Shown: positions 1-11,420, counted from the stretch's first letter. The stretch is 64,000 nucleotides of DNA from Candidatus Pseudothioglobus aerophilus (GCA_014384565.1 JACNFO010000035.1:1-64000); one strand, 5' to 3'. Numbers and translations: made by a program. The notes: generated by a model not told the origin, from the letters alone.

Positions 1-39
1 GAAGCTCCAGCAGCTGAAGAGAAGCCTGCAGAAAAATAA
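1..39 (+). CDS. rpsP: C-terminal end of 30S ribosomal protein S16 (truncated by window edge)
   Basis: Frame 1 reads EAPAAEEKPAEK* directly before rimM; S16-like acidic/Ala tail and conserved rpsP-rimM order. Confidence 0.6.
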   Translation, partial: EAPAAEEKPAEK

Positions 40-40
40 T

Positions 41-562
41 TTGGTGTCAAAAGCGCCTCAGTTAGACGATAAAAAGCTATTAGTCGGAAAGATTAATGGC
101 TTTTTTGGTTTACAGGGCTGGGTAAAGCTCTTGTCTTATACTGATCCAAGAAAAAATATTCTAAGCTATCAACCATGGTACTTCTTGAGTGACGGTGTCT
201 ATGAAAAAATTGAGGTAACGAATGGCCGCGAGCAGTCCAAAACCATTGTTGCTCATATTAAGGATGTTGATAATCGAGAACAGTCTCAGGTATTTATTGG
301 AAAAGATATATATATCGATAAAGAACAACTGCCTAAGCTCAATCCAGGTGAGCATTATTGGTATGAAATGATTGGTTTTGAGGTAATTAACCAGCACAAT
401 GAAAAATTAGGCGTAGTTGATTACTTTGTTGAGACAGGATCAAACAATGTTCTGGTCACCAAAGGCAAAAAAGAGTATTGGATTCCCTATATTGAACCAT
501 TTTTAATTTCTACTAACGCAGAAACTAAGCAAATTATTGTTGATTGGGATGGAGATTTTTAA
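41..562 (+). CDS. rimM: 16S rRNA processing protein RimM
   Basis: VGKINGFFGLQGWVKL..., GEHYWYEMIGFEV, PYIEPFLI motifs; TTG or GTG start. Confidence 0.93.
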   Translation: MVSKAPQLDDKKLLVGKINGFFGLQGWVKLLSYTDPRKNILSYQPWYFLSDGVYEKIEVTNGREQSKTIVAHIKDVDNREQSQVFIGKDIYIDKEQLPKLNPGEHYWYEMIGFEVINQHNEKLGVVDYFVETGSNNVLVTKGKKEYWIPYIEPFLISTNAETKQIIVDWDGDF

Positions 563-661
563 TATAGTGTAATTTTCATAAGTTTAATTAAAAATCTCTT
601 GTCTGACTGTTTTAGTTTGGTAGACTTAAATTTTAAATACTAAACTTCAGAAACATATTTC

Positions 662-2509
662 ATGAGCTGGATAACAAAACTCTTTCCATTTTTGTTATGG
701 ATTAAAGATTTAAGCAATCCCAAAACTTTAAAAGCGGATATTTTAGCCGGCCTTACTGTTGGTTTTGTAATCGTTCCTCAATCAATGGCATACGCACAGT
801 TAGCTGGATTAGGCCCTCAATATGGCCTTTATGCTGCGTTTTTGCCAGTCTTAGTTGCTGCAGTTATGGGGTCATCTAGGCAGCTGTCTACAGGACCAGT
901 TGCGGTTGTATCTTTGTTAACGGCGGCCGCACTTGGGGAAATAGTTACAGATCCATCGAGCTACGCAGTTTATGCAGCATTACTGGCGCTCATTGTGGGA
1001 TTATTTCAGTTTTTATTAGGTGTTCTTAGGCTAGGTTTTGTAGTTAATTTTTTGTCACACCCTGTAGTAACTGGATTTACAAGTGCAGCTGCAATTATTA
1101 TTGGAGCATCTCAGCTACCTAAAGTTTTTGGTATAAGGGTTATAAGTTCAAATGATTCGGATTGGGTAAGTGCTTGCCAAACACTTTCTATTCCTGAAAG
1201 AATTGAGAGTGGTGATGTTGGAGGCCTTCATACGATTTGTAACGCAGACCAAAGCTATGAAACTATTGCCAGACTTCTTGAAGCTGCATTTTATTTCACC
1301 CATCTTCCTACATTAGCTATGGCGTTAATGGGTATGGTCGGAATTTTAATATTACAGCGTTTTTTCCCAAGAATGCCTGCGATTCTTACGGTAGCTGTTC
1401 TGTCAACAGCAGCTTCATTCTTGATTGACTATCAAGGGATGGGAGGGACCATTGTAAATTCAATAAACATAAATGGTTTGTTTAGCTTTAAGATACCGCG
1501 ATTCGACTTTAATGTTATGGGAACCTTATTTGTCTATGCAATTACAATCTCATTAATTGGCTTTATGGAGGCAATATCGGTTGCTAAGTCTATGGCGGCT
1601 TCGACGAAGCAGCGCCTAGATGTGAATCAAGAGCTCATTGGTCAAGGACTATCAAATGTTACTTCAAGCTTCTTTCAGGGTTACCCTGTCTCAGGTTCTT
1701 TTTCGCGTTCAGCGGTTAATTTAACTGCAGGTGCAGTTACTGGCTTCTCATCCGTAGTAACAGCAGCTATTGTTGGCATAACTATTCTTTGGCTGACGCC
1801 TTTGCTTTATCATCTTCCCCTCGCTACTCTTGCGGCTATTATTTTAATGTCAGTTGCAAGTTTGATTCATTTTGCTCCGCTTAAGCATGCATGGAAGGTT
1901 GAGAAGCATGATGGACTGGTTGGCCTATTAACATTTGTGATGACTCTAGTTTTTGCACCGAATTTAGAAAATGGTATCGCTTTTGGGGTGATTATGTCTC
2001 TAGGATTATTTTTATATAGAACTATGGAGCCAAATTTTTCTGAATTATCAGTTGAACACGGCTCGATTATTGCCTCAAGGTTTGCGGATGACTCAAATGA
2101 AGCTAGCAATGTTGTTAAAGTTGCAAAATGGAGTGGGTCGCTTTATTTTGCTAATGCAGCATATTTTGAAACTAAGTTGCTTGAATTAATTGCTAAAAAT
2201 AATGAAGAACTAAAATACATTATTGTTGATGTGGCTTCAATTGTTCAGGTTGATGCAAGTGGTGAGCAAGTTTTATCTGGCTTAGTTGAAACATGTTCAA
2301 ATTCAGGAGTTGAAATTCTTTTTGCTAGAACTGAAAGATTGGAGGCAGAGTTATTTCGTTCTGGATTCAAAAAGCGATTTGGTGATAATCGATTTTTTGA
2401 CTTGAGAGCGGATGCCTTAAAATATGTTTGGCAAGAACTAGAAAATAGTAAAAATGAGGACAACCAACCCCAGGTTGAAGGTCTTAATGATGCAGTGGTT
2501 TCAAGTTAA
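662..2509 (+). CDS. SulP family anion transporter with C-terminal STAS domain
   Basis: DILAGLTVGFVIVPQSMAYAQLAGLGPQYGLYAAFLP; C-terminal STAS-like region. Confidence 0.93.
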   Translation: MSWITKLFPFLLWIKDLSNPKTLKADILAGLTVGFVIVPQSMAYAQLAGLGPQYGLYAAFLPVLVAAVMGSSRQLSTGPVAVVSLLTAAALGEIVTDPSSYAVYAALLALIVGLFQFLLGVLRLGFVVNFLSHPVVTGFTSAAAIIIGASQLPKVFGIRVISSNDSDWVSACQTLSIPERIESGDVGGLHTICNADQSYETIARLLEAAFYFTHLPTLAMALMGMVGILILQRFFPRMPAILTVAVLSTAASFLIDYQGMGGTIVNSININGLFSFKIPRFDFNVMGTLFVYAITISLIGFMEAISVAKSMAASTKQRLDVNQELIGQGLSNVTSSFFQGYPVSGSFSRSAVNLTAGAVTGFSSVVTAAIVGITILWLTPLLYHLPLATLAAIILMSVASLIHFAPLKHAWKVEKHDGLVGLLTFVMTLVFAPNLENGIAFGVIMSLGLFLYRTMEPNFSELSVEHGSIIASRFADDSNEASNVVKVAKWSGSLYFANAAYFETKLLELIAKNNEELKYIIVDVASIVQVDASGEQVLSGLVETCSNSGVEILFARTERLEAELFRSGFKKRFGDNRFFDLRADALKYVWQELENSKNEDNQPQVEGLNDAVVSS

Positions 2510-3259
2510 TTATAGCGTCTGATAGTAAGCCTTTATAAAGTAGAGGCCTTGTGGTTCCGCAGTTGGCCCTGCTTGTTTCCGATCCTTACTATTTAACACT
2601 GATAGCATCCACTCAGGGCTTTCTTCTTCTCTCCCAATCTTTAAAAGTGTTCCTACCAGGTTGCGAACCATGTGGTGTAGAAAAGCATTTGCTTTAACCT
2701 TAATAATTAGATCGTCACCTATTTCATCAATTTGAAGGTATTCGATTGTCTTAATAGGAGATTTTGCTTGGCACATGCTGCCTCTAAAGCATGAAAAGTC
2801 ATGCTCACCGACCAAAAAAGCCGCTGCTTTTCTCATGTCATCGATGTTAAGGGACCTAGGCTCCCATAAATAATAGCCAGTCTTTAGTGATGACCTAACA
2901 GGATGATGGTGAATTTTGTACTCATAAGAGCGTGCATGTGCATTAAATCTTGCATGAAAATCATCATTAACTTCCTTAGCCCATTTAAAATTTACATCAC
3001 TTGGCAGGTTCGCGTTACCTCCAAAGAGCCACGCTCCCTCGGTCCTTGTCGTTTGAGTTTCAAAATGAATGACTTGCTCTTGTGCATGAACGCCAGCATC
3101 GGTTCTGCCACTACAAAATACCCTTACAGGGTGATTTGCTATTTTAGATAAAGCAGGCTCAACAACACCTTGGACTGTTCTCAGGCCAGATTTCTGGATT
3201 TGCCACCCATGAAAATCCGTACCTAAATATTCAACACCAAGTGCAATTTTCATAAGCAA
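2510..3259 (-). CDS. truA: tRNA pseudouridine(38-40) synthase TruA
   Basis: GVEYLGTDFHGWQIQ, CSGRTDAGVHAQEQVIHF. Confidence 0.95.
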   Translation of the reverse strand: MLMKIALGVEYLGTDFHGWQIQKSGLRTVQGVVEPALSKIANHPVRVFCSGRTDAGVHAQEQVIHFETQTTRTEGAWLFGGNANLPSDVNFKWAKEVNDDFHARFNAHARSYEYKIHHHPVRSSLKTGYYLWEPRSLNIDDMRKAAAFLVGEHDFSCFRGSMCQAKSPIKTIEYLQIDEIGDDLIIKVKANAFLHHMVRNLVGTLLKIGREEESPEWMLSVLNSKDRKQAGPTAEPQGLYFIKAYYQTL

Positions 3260-3351
3260 CCGCTAATTTTTTTTATTGTAAAATCGATAATAATATTTTA
3301 ACAAACTATTGTAACTATCTAAATGAGTCTATTCTGGATAATACGAACTTT

Positions 3352-3714
3352 ATGAAAGAAAATAAAAAACCTACGGGCATTAAAAAACTTTGGTCTGCTT
3401 CAATCTATTCTGCAAAAGGGTTCAAGGCCTGTTATCAGTCTGAATATGCATTTAGACTTGAAGTGTGGTTGGCAGTTGTGCTGACCCCTCTTGGCTACTG
3501 GCTTGGTGAATCACCAGTTGAAAAAGTACTTCTTATTACGCCTATATTTTTAGTTTTGATTGTTGAGATGTTAAACTCAGCAATTGAGGCTGTTGTTGAC
3601 AGGATTAGTCTTGAGCAGCATGAGTTATCAGGTTTTGCTAAGGATGTTGCATCAGCAGCGGTTTCAATCTCTTTAATTATTTTCATATTTACATGGATCA
3701 TTATTCTTCTCTAA
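3352..3714 (+). CDS. dgkA: diacylglycerol kinase
   Basis: EYAFRLEVWLAVVL, VEMLNSAIEAVVDRIS..KDVASAAV. Confidence 0.95.
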   Translation: MKENKKPTGIKKLWSASIYSAKGFKACYQSEYAFRLEVWLAVVLTPLGYWLGESPVEKVLLITPIFLVLIVEMLNSAIEAVVDRISLEQHELSGFAKDVASAAVSISLIIFIFTWIIILL

Positions 3715-4448
3715 AGAGACTGATTGGAAATGATCTAGAGTGTCATTATTTTGATTCTCTAGAGAGTACTAGCTCCTTTCTAAATAGTTTGCCAAGCTCT
3801 AATATAGCGCAGCTATGTGTAACACGAGAGCAAACTCAGGGAAAGGGTCAGCATGGAAGGGAGTGGTTATCTCAGAAAGATGGCAGTATTCTTCTGTCAA
3901 TTCGTCAAACATTTGGAATTGATATTAATTTAAATGGTTTAAGTTTAGTTGTAGGTTTGGCAATTATTAAGGCTTTAGAGAGAGAATGTAAAGTTGATGG
4001 GTTTAAAATTAAGTGGCCTAATGATATTTATTTTAGGGAAGCAAAATTAGCAGGAATTTTGTTGGAAAACAGTATTCAGGGTGGGTTTCAATCTGTCATT
4101 ATTGGAGTTGGTCTTAACTATTATTTAGAGCAAGAAATATTTTGTGATATTCCTTGGATTGATCTTTCAAAAATTGGCAAGAAGTTGCCAGATATTCATG
4201 AACTTACAGCATCAATCATTAATAATATCTTATCCATGTCCGCTTATTTTAAATTAAATGGTTTGTCGGACCTACTTTCTCAATGGGATCAATACGATAT
4301 GCTTAAAGGTGCAAAGCTTAAATCACTAGAATTTGGCAAATCTTTTGAGGGAGTGGTGGTAGGAATTTCCAACCAAGGCGCATTAGAAGTTTTAACAGAA
4401 AATGGCACCAAGGAGCTCTATAGCTCCAAGAATATTGAATACATTTAG
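3693..4448 (+). CDS. birA: biotin--[acetyl-CoA-carboxylase] ligase, no N-terminal HTH
   Basis: [27 protein letters not shown]; overlaps dgkA by 22 bp. Confidence 0.9.
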   Translation: MDHYSSLKRLIGNDLECHYFDSLESTSSFLNSLPSSNIAQLCVTREQTQGKGQHGREWLSQKDGSILLSIRQTFGIDINLNGLSLVVGLAIIKALERECKVDGFKIKWPNDIYFREAKLAGILLENSIQGGFQSVIIGVGLNYYLEQEIFCDIPWIDLSKIGKKLPDIHELTASIINNILSMSAYFKLNGLSDLLSQWDQYDMLKGAKLKSLEFGKSFEGVVVGISNQGALEVLTENGTKELYSSKNIEYI

Positions 4449-4485
4449 GGTAAGATGGTCAACAGTATTAACGCATTTAAATAGA

Positions 4486-5217
4486 ATGTCACAACATAAA
4501 TTAGAAGTAAAAAATCTTTACAAAAAATACGCAAGACGAGTAGTCGTTAATGACGTCTCATTTTCGGTTAGTGCTGGAGAAATTGTTGGCCTTTTGGGCC
4601 CTAATGGTGCAGGTAAGACTACATGTTTTTATATTGCGTGTGGGCTAGTCAGATCGAGTAAAGGCGAGGTCATTCTTGACAATAAAAGTATAGGCCATAT
4701 GCCAATTCATAAGAGAGCTAATCTTGGTATTGGTTATCTTCCACAAGAGCCTTCAATTTTTAGAAAATTAAGCGTCCAAGATAACATCATGGCTGTTCTT
4801 GAAATGAATAAATCAATCTTACCAAAGGATAGAGCTCGTCGACTCGAAGAGCTTTTGTCTGAATTTAAGGTTGAACATGTTCGTCATATTAAAGGTATTA
4901 CCTTGTCTGGTGGTGAGAGGAGAAGGGTAGAAATTGCTAGAGCCTTAGCGATGGATCCAAAGTTTATTTTGCTTGATGAGCCTTTTGCTGGAATAGATCC
5001 AATATCTGTTGGTGATATACAAGAAATTATTTATCAGCTCAGAGATAAGGGAATTGGTATTCTGATTACTGATCATAACTATAGAGAAATGCTTGATACT
5101 TGTAATCACTCTTATGTTTTAAGCGCTGGAAAGATAATTGCGCAAGGCGGGAAAGATTCTATCTTGGCAAATGAAGAGGTAAAGAAGGTTTATTTAGGTG
5201 AAACAGCAGGTGGCTAA
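4486..5217 (+). CDS. lptB: LPS export ABC transporter ATP-binding protein LptB
   Basis: [46 protein letters not shown]; start trimmed to ATG at 4486 ([15 protein letters not shown]). Confidence 0.92.
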   Translation: MSQHKLEVKNLYKKYARRVVVNDVSFSVSAGEIVGLLGPNGAGKTTCFYIACGLVRSSKGEVILDNKSIGHMPIHKRANLGIGYLPQEPSIFRKLSVQDNIMAVLEMNKSILPKDRARRLEELLSEFKVEHVRHIKGITLSGGERRRVEIARALAMDPKFILLDEPFAGIDPISVGDIQEIIYQLRDKGIGILITDHNYREMLDTCNHSYVLSAGKIIAQGGKDSILANEEVKKVYLGETAGG

Positions 5218-6232
5218 TAAAAATTTAATTACATTGGGGATTGAGTCCTCATGTGATGAAACAGGAATAGGAATTTATAGCAGTAAAAAAGGCCTTATTT
5301 CGCACAAACTTTTTTCTCAGGTTGATTTGCATGCGGAATATGGGGGCGTGGTTCCAGAACTAGCTTCGAGAGACCATATTCAAAGAGCCCTTCCTTTGAT
5401 TAAGGAAGCGCTTAGTGATAGTCACATTCAATTAAAGGACCTTACAGGCATTGCCTATACCGCTGGACCTGGGTTGTCCGGGGCTTTGTTGGTTGGAGGT
5501 TCTATTGCTCAGAGTCTAGCCTGGGGGCTTGGAATTCCAGCGCTTGGAGTTCACCACATGGAGGGCCATCTTTTAGCTCCTTTATTGGAGGTTGAGAAGC
5601 CACAGTTTCCATTTGTAGCGCTTCTGGTTTCGGGTGGCCATACTTTACTTGTCGAGGTTACCAGAATAGGTGAATATAAAATCCTTGGCGAATCATTAGA
5701 TGATGCAGTTGGTGAGGCTTTTGATAAAACTGCAAAAATACTCGGTTTAGGTTATCCTGGTGGTCCTGCACTTGCTAAACTTGCAACGAAAGGCGTTAAA
5801 GATAGGTTTATCTTTCCTAGACCAATGACAGACAGGCCAGGGCTTGATTTTAGTTTTAGTGGTTTAAAGACATTTGCTAAAAATACATTTATTGAGTTTC
5901 CAAATGAAAAAGAAGATATTGCAAAAGCTTTTGAAGTTGCTGCAACTGAGACGCTAACAATTAAATGCAGCCGTGCACTCAAACATACTGGGTTTAAAAC
6001 CTTGGTTGTGGCTGGAGGAGTTAGTGCTAATCTTTCACTTCGTAAATCTTTAAATGACATGACTGAGAAACTTGACTCCAATGTCTTTTATCCAGCACTT
6101 GATTTTTGTACGGATAATGGTGCTATGATTGCTTTAGCAGGCCATTATCGCTTTCTTGCAGGGCAGACTAATGATCATTACGAGATATCGATTAAGCCTC
6201 GCTGGAGTCTCGAAGAGCTTCAACCAGTTTAG
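5198..6232 (+). CDS. tsaD: tRNA threonylcarbamoyladenosine biosynthesis protein TsaD
   Basis: [47 protein letters not shown]. Confidence 0.96.
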   Translation: MKQQVANKNLITLGIESSCDETGIGIYSSKKGLISHKLFSQVDLHAEYGGVVPELASRDHIQRALPLIKEALSDSHIQLKDLTGIAYTAGPGLSGALLVGGSIAQSLAWGLGIPALGVHHMEGHLLAPLLEVEKPQFPFVALLVSGGHTLLVEVTRIGEYKILGESLDDAVGEAFDKTAKILGLGYPGGPALAKLATKGVKDRFIFPRPMTDRPGLDFSFSGLKTFAKNTFIEFPNEKEDIAKAFEVAATETLTIKCSRALKHTGFKTLVVAGGVSANLSLRKSLNDMTEKLDSNVFYPALDFCTDNGAMIALAGHYRFLAGQTNDHYEISIKPRWSLEELQPV

Positions 6233-6329
6233 ATTTGTGCTAGCTAAATTTGCCTATATTGCTATTTAAAGCAATCATTTGGTGGATTAAGGTGCATATA
6301 ATACAGTTGTCAATTAAATTAAAAATTCT

Positions 6330-7067
6330 ATGCTTATAATTCCTGCAATCGATTTAAAAGATGGCCAATGTGTTCGCCTAAGAAAAGGGTTGATGGAAGA
6401 TAGTACGGTTTTTTCTAATAACCCAACAGAGATGGCGGCTAAATGGGTTGATGAGGGCGCAAGAAGGCTTCACTTGGTTGATCTTAATGGTGCGTTTGAA
6501 GGTAAACCAGTTAATGCAAAGTGCGTTAATGAAATCACAAAAAAATTTCCAAATTTACCTGTCCAAATTGGCGGTGGGATTCGTGATTTAAAAACTGCTA
6601 GTGCCTATGTTGATGCTGGAATAAGCTATCTTATTATTGGAACCATGGCTGTAACAAAGCCTGAGTTTGTGTCTAATTTATGTAGAGAATTCCCAGATAA
6701 AATTATTGTTGGACTTGATGCAAATAATGGACTTGTGGCGACAGAGGGATGGGCTAAACAGACAGATTTAAATGTCGTAGAATTATCAAAAAAATATGAG
6801 CAATATGGTGTTAGTTCAATTATTTATACTGATATTGCTAGAGATGGAATGATGCAGGGAGTTAATGTAGAGGCAACAGCTAATCTTGCAAAACAAACGT
6901 CTATTCCAATAATTGCGTCTGGAGGCATAACTAATCTTGATGATATTGCTGCACTTTTGAAAAATGCGCATCACGGCATCATCGGCGCCATAACTGGAAG
7001 AGCCATTTATGAGGGAAGACTTGACTTTCATGACGCACAAACAATGAGCGATATTTATGATAGTTGA
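6330..7067 (+). CDS. hisA: 1-(5-phosphoribosyl)-5-[(5-phosphoribosylamino)methylideneamino]imidazole-4-carboxamide isomerase
   Basis: [49 protein letters not shown]. Confidence 0.96.
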   Translation: MLIIPAIDLKDGQCVRLRKGLMEDSTVFSNNPTEMAAKWVDEGARRLHLVDLNGAFEGKPVNAKCVNEITKKFPNLPVQIGGGIRDLKTASAYVDAGISYLIIGTMAVTKPEFVSNLCREFPDKIIVGLDANNGLVATEGWAKQTDLNVVELSKKYEQYGVSSIIYTDIARDGMMQGVNVEATANLAKQTSIPIIASGGITNLDDIAALLKNAHHGIIGAITGRAIYEGRLDFHDAQTMSDIYDS

Positions 7068-7362
7068 AGTTGCTTACGCTCTGCCTAATAAGCAAAGCCT
7101 TATAAGCATTGAGATTAAAAGTGGATCTACATTAAAAGAAGCTATAGAAGCCTCTGGCATTCTTGAAGTTTTTGAGCAGATTGATCTTACAAAGGATAGG
7201 GTCGGTATTTTTTCCAAATTTGCAACCCTTGATACTATCCTTCGTGAAAAGGACCGAGTTGAAATTTATAGACCTCTTGTTGCCGATCCTAAAAAAGCTC
7301 GTAAGGAGAGGGCAGCTGAGGGAAAAGCAATGCGAAGCAATAAAAAGACCAATCCAAGGTAA
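7057..7362 (+). CDS. RnfH family protein
   Basis: [39 protein letters not shown]. Confidence 0.9.
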   Translation: MIVEVAYALPNKQSLISIEIKSGSTLKEAIEASGILEVFEQIDLTKDRVGIFSKFATLDTILREKDRVEIYRPLVADPKKARKERAAEGKAMRSNKKTNPR

Positions 7363-7394
7363 AATAAGCATCATACAATCCATTCATTAAAATT

Positions 7395-8261
7395 ATGAAC
7401 GCAGAAAAACCTCCCAGTTGGCCATTATTTAATAGGTTCTTTGATAAGTTTTTCCCACAAACTTTAAAGCCACGAGCGCAGTTAATGCAGGCCTTAGAAG
7501 AGGCTGAAGAAAACCTAGTTATTGATCCATATAGTAGGACTGTTATTGAGGGCGCGTTGCAAGTCGAAAGCCTAAAAGTGCGAGACGTAATGGTTCCTCG
7601 ATCAAAAATGACTATGATAAATTCAGAATCATCCACTGAGGATTTGCTTCAAATCATGGTCAGTTCATCCCACTCTCGATTTCCAATTCACAATGTTGAG
7701 CAGGACTCAATTCTTGGTATTGTATTAGCTAAAGATTTGCTAGCCCACTTTGCTCAAGACAATAAGGACGAGTTTAATTACAGAGAGTACCTTAGGGATG
7801 CTTTATCTGTACCCGAAAGTAAGCCTTTAGGCGTTTTGCTGAGAGAATTTCAACAAAATAAATCACATATGGCAGTTGTTCTTGACGAGTATGGAGAGAT
7901 TGCTGGATTAGTAACTCTAGAAGATGTCATTGAGCAGATTGTTGGTGAAATTGAGGACGAACATGACAAGGAAGAAGACAACATTATTGACTATGGGGAT
8001 GGGCGCTATTTGCTTCAAGCCAATACACCTCTAATAGAGTTTAATGAGTTCTTTGAATCTAATATCATAAGTGATAATTATGACACTGTAGCTGGTTTAG
8101 TTATTTCAGGTTTTAGCTATCTCCCAGAGCAAATGAGTGAAATTAGCCTACATGGCTTTGATTTTAAAGTTCTAAAAACTGATACTCGTAGACTCCTGCT
8201 ACTTGAAGTGCAACGCAAAATAAGAGACATTAAGCCCTTAAAAGATAAAGTTAGTTCTTAA
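7395..8261 (+). CDS. corC: CBS-domain CorC/HlyC family transporter-associated protein
   Basis: VRDVMVPRSKM, SRFPIHN, AVVLDEYGEIAGLVTLEDVIEQIVGEIEDEHD. Confidence 0.92.
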   Translation: MNAEKPPSWPLFNRFFDKFFPQTLKPRAQLMQALEEAEENLVIDPYSRTVIEGALQVESLKVRDVMVPRSKMTMINSESSTEDLLQIMVSSSHSRFPIHNVEQDSILGIVLAKDLLAHFAQDNKDEFNYREYLRDALSVPESKPLGVLLREFQQNKSHMAVVLDEYGEIAGLVTLEDVIEQIVGEIEDEHDKEEDNIIDYGDGRYLLQANTPLIEFNEFFESNIISDNYDTVAGLVISGFSYLPEQMSEISLHGFDFKVLKTDTRRLLLLEVQRKIRDIKPLKDKVSS

Positions 8262-8305
8262 TTGTTTTGTCAAAAGTTATCAATCAATTAGTATAATCCA
8301 GCATT

Positions 8306-9622
8306 ATGAATTCACTCGAACAAACAACGCAGTTAGCAATTGACCTAATTAAAAAAAATAAAGTGACAGATTTTGAGTTTTCAGTTGGAAAAAGCTCAGG
8401 TATTTCTACTGCAGTCAGGTTATCAAATGTTGAAACATTACAATACAGCCTAGACACTAGTTTTGATGTGAGCGTTTATATTGGGAAGAATAAAGGCCAG
8501 GCTGCAAGTGTTGACCTCAGTAAAGAGAGCCTAAAGAAGGCTATTGATTCTGCATGCTTAATTGCTAAATATACTCAAGAAGACCCATTTAATGGGCTAG
8601 CTCCAAAGGACAGAATGGCGTGGGATGCGCCTGATTTAGATCTTTACCATCCTTGGACTCTGGATGCTAAAGAAAGCATTGAGATTGCTAAAGAGTGCGA
8701 GCAGATTGCATTAGAGCAGACTGAAATTGATAATTCAGATGGCGCTGAGTTATCAAGTTTTGAGGGCGAAAGCTATTATGCTAATTCAAACGGACTGATT
8801 ACTAAGTCAAAAAATAGCAAGCATTCGCTCTATTGCTCTTTAATAGCAAAAAGAGAGTCTGAAATGCAAACGGGCTATGAATATGCAATTGCTCTTGACT
8901 CTAGAGATTTAACGAGCCCATCTATAATTGGTCTAGAAGCTGCAAAAATTGCCCAACAAAAACTTGGTTCTCGTAACTTAGAATCTCAAAAATGTCCTAT
9001 TATATTTACTGCACGACAATCATCCGGTTTATTTTCGCAATTACTAGGAGCTCTGAGCGGCTCGAGGCAGTATAAAAAAACATCCTTCTTGCTAGACTCG
9101 TTAGGCAAAGAAGTCCTTCCAGGGTCTATTAATATTTATGAAGATCCACTTCAATTAAAAACTCTTGGCTCAAGGGCATTTGATTTAGACGGCGTATTAA
9201 AATCAAAGCAGTTTTTTGTCCAAGATGGAAGGGTATCCACGTACCTAATGGGCCAATACTCTGCAAACCAACTTGGATTGGAGTCAACCGCGAATGCAGG
9301 AGGCGTCAGCAACTGCCGAGTTAGCTCTAATTATGATGGTGGAATTGAAGAATTAACCAAGAATATGGGTAAAGGCCTTATTGTAACTGACTTAATGGGT
9401 CAGGGTATTAATGCAACAACGGGCGATTACTCTCGTGGCGCAAATGGTTTTTGGGTAGAAAAGGGTGAAATTCAATACCCAGTTTCTGGGATTACTATTG
9501 CTGGCAATCTAAAGGATATGTTGAGGAATGTGATTTCTATAGGCAATGATTTTGATATTAGAAGTAATCTAAAAGTGGGCTCAACTTTGGTAAGTGAAAT
9601 GACTATTGCTGGGGAAGGGTAA
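8306..9622 (+). CDS. pmbA: metalloprotease PmbA/TldE
   Basis: TldD/PmbA family signature including GYEYAIALDSRDL, TGDYSRGANGFWVEKGEIQYPVSGITIAGNLKDML. Confidence 0.94.
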   Translation: MNSLEQTTQLAIDLIKKNKVTDFEFSVGKSSGISTAVRLSNVETLQYSLDTSFDVSVYIGKNKGQAASVDLSKESLKKAIDSACLIAKYTQEDPFNGLAPKDRMAWDAPDLDLYHPWTLDAKESIEIAKECEQIALEQTEIDNSDGAELSSFEGESYYANSNGLITKSKNSKHSLYCSLIAKRESEMQTGYEYAIALDSRDLTSPSIIGLEAAKIAQQKLGSRNLESQKCPIIFTARQSSGLFSQLLGALSGSRQYKKTSFLLDSLGKEVLPGSINIYEDPLQLKTLGSRAFDLDGVLKSKQFFVQDGRVSTYLMGQYSANQLGLESTANAGGVSNCRVSSNYDGGIEELTKNMGKGLIVTDLMGQGINATTGDYSRGANGFWVEKGEIQYPVSGITIAGNLKDMLRNVISIGNDFDIRSNLKVGSTLVSEMTIAGEG

Positions 9623-10792
9623 TTGAAAGAATTTGATGTCATCGTTATTGGTGGCGGTATGATTGGTCTTGCATTTACGTTAGCGCTCTCAAGAAAAAAA
9701 AACTTTAAAATCGCAATTATTGAACCACATGAATGCAATCCAGAGATCCGCAGCTCATTTCACACCAGAGTCAGTGCGATTACTCCATCGTCAAAAGATT
9801 TTCTTAGTTCTATTAATGTTTGGGATGACATTAATAGAAAACAAGGGTTTATTTCAACACGGGTATGGGATCAAAACTCTCATGGACACCTGAACTTTTA
9901 TGCAAAAGATGAAGGCATTGAGCATCTTGGATTCATTGTAGAGAATGATTTAATACAATCTGCTTTATATCATGCAATCGCTCAAACCAAGGTTCAAATT
10001 ATTCATGCAAAACTTGATGAGTTAATAAAAAATGAATTTGGTTATGAGGTTGCTCTTGATAATAAACAAAGATTATTTTGTAAGTTGGTGGTTGGTGCTG
10101 ATGGTGCTAATTCCAAAGTAAGAAGTCTTGCTAACATTGAAGTATCTTCACATGACTATAAGCAAAAAGCTATTATTGCTAATGTAGTTAGTGAAAAGTC
10201 ACTAGAGAATACAACTTGGCAGAGGTTTTTATCAGATAGTATTATTGCTCTATTACCTCTTTCAGAAAATCAGGCTTCAATTGTTTGGTCTTGCAAAGAT
10301 GAGTTTGCTGATAAGCTCGAAGAGATGGATGCTAGTAACTTTAACCAATCTTTATCTGAAGCAGTTGAATATCGATTTGGTGCTTTAAAACTACAAAGCT
10401 CAAGAAATATTTTCCCTTTAGTCTCTAAAAGTGCTAAGAACTATACGCTTTCAAATCTTGCTTTAATAGGTGACGCGGCTCATAGTATTCATCCATTAGC
10501 TGGCCAGGGTGCTAACTTAGGTTTTTCAGATGCAATGGGGCTTAGTAAGCAGCTAGTTGAAAATACCGATAAATCATTGGGCGATCCTCTAGTTTTAAGG
10601 AAGTATGCAAGAGCACGCCGATTAGATAATGAATTGATGTCAAAAACAATGACAGGACTTGATTGGGCGTATAAAGAAAATAATGAGTCATTTCGATGGC
10701 TTAGGGGTTTTGGCATGAATATTATTGATGAGACCCCAATCCTCAAATCATTTTTTCAAAAACAAGCGCTCGGTAAGGCCAAAAATGACTAG
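9623..10792 (+). CDS. UbiH/UbiF/VisC/COQ6 family FAD-dependent hydroxylase
   Basis: DVIVIGGGMIGLAFTLAL, VVGADGANSKVR, LIGDAAHSIHPLAGQGANLGFSD; TTG start. Confidence 0.92.
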   Translation: MKEFDVIVIGGGMIGLAFTLALSRKKNFKIAIIEPHECNPEIRSSFHTRVSAITPSSKDFLSSINVWDDINRKQGFISTRVWDQNSHGHLNFYAKDEGIEHLGFIVENDLIQSALYHAIAQTKVQIIHAKLDELIKNEFGYEVALDNKQRLFCKLVVGADGANSKVRSLANIEVSSHDYKQKAIIANVVSEKSLENTTWQRFLSDSIIALLPLSENQASIVWSCKDEFADKLEEMDASNFNQSLSEAVEYRFGALKLQSSRNIFPLVSKSAKNYTLSNLALIGDAAHSIHPLAGQGANLGFSDAMGLSKQLVENTDKSLGDPLVLRKYARARRLDNELMSKTMTGLDWAYKENNESFRWLRGFGMNIIDETPILKSFFQKQALGKAKND

Positions 10793-11347
10793 CTACTTGA
10801 TAAAGCGGGTTGGAGTGACTATGCCATCAACTGGCACATCCCATGGCTTTGAGTCCAAATAGTCAACTTCTTGACAATCAAATGCAAGACCAAAAAGTTT
10901 TGGTACTTGGTAATTCTTACTTTTCAGTTTAAAACTTAATGTCTTATCATAGAAGCCGCCACCCATTCCTAAACGGTTTTTATTTTTATCAAATCCAACA
11001 AGTGGCATAAAGATAAGGTCCATTTGTTTAGCGCCCATTATAGGGGTATGGATTGGCTCATCGATTCCAAATCTATTTTTTCTAAAATGCTCTCCCATTT
11101 CAGCAAATTTAAGTTTTTCTTCAACCAGAATTGGGAGGTAAACAAAATAACCATTATTTTTTAAGAATTTAATAGTATCTTCTGTTTCAATTTCTCCATC
11201 ATTAGGGGTGAAAATTGCGATATGTTTGGCATTTTTGAAAAGTCCATTTTTTTGACATTGATGCAAGATTCTTTGACCATCTTCCTTGCGGGTTTTTTCA
11301 TCAACGGATTTGCGGAGTTTTCTGAGTTGTCTTCTTAGTTCTATCAT
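10793..11347 (-). CDS. ygfA: 5-formyltetrahydrofolate cyclo-ligase
   Basis: LRRQLRKLRKSV, PLVGFDKNKNRLGMGGGFYDKTL. Confidence 0.93.
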   Translation of the reverse strand: MIELRRQLRKLRKSVDEKTRKEDGQRILHQCQKNGLFKNAKHIAIFTPNDGEIETEDTIKFLKNNGYFVYLPILVEEKLKFAEMGEHFRKNRFGIDEPIHTPIMGAKQMDLIFMPLVGFDKNKNRLGMGGGFYDKTLSFKLKSKNYQVPKLFGLAFDCQEVDYLDSKPWDVPVDGIVTPTRFIK

Positions 11348-11420
11348 TAATGAAGATTTTAAGAGAAAAGCTGTTTAATTAGTAGAATAAATGCAGCTGA
11401 GCTTAGTTTAATATTCTTGA

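Noticed and set aside
4402-4485. N-terminal extension of LptB ORF ([15 protein letters not shown]...)
   Set aside because: Overlaps birA C-terminus; family start is [15 protein letters not shown] at 4486.
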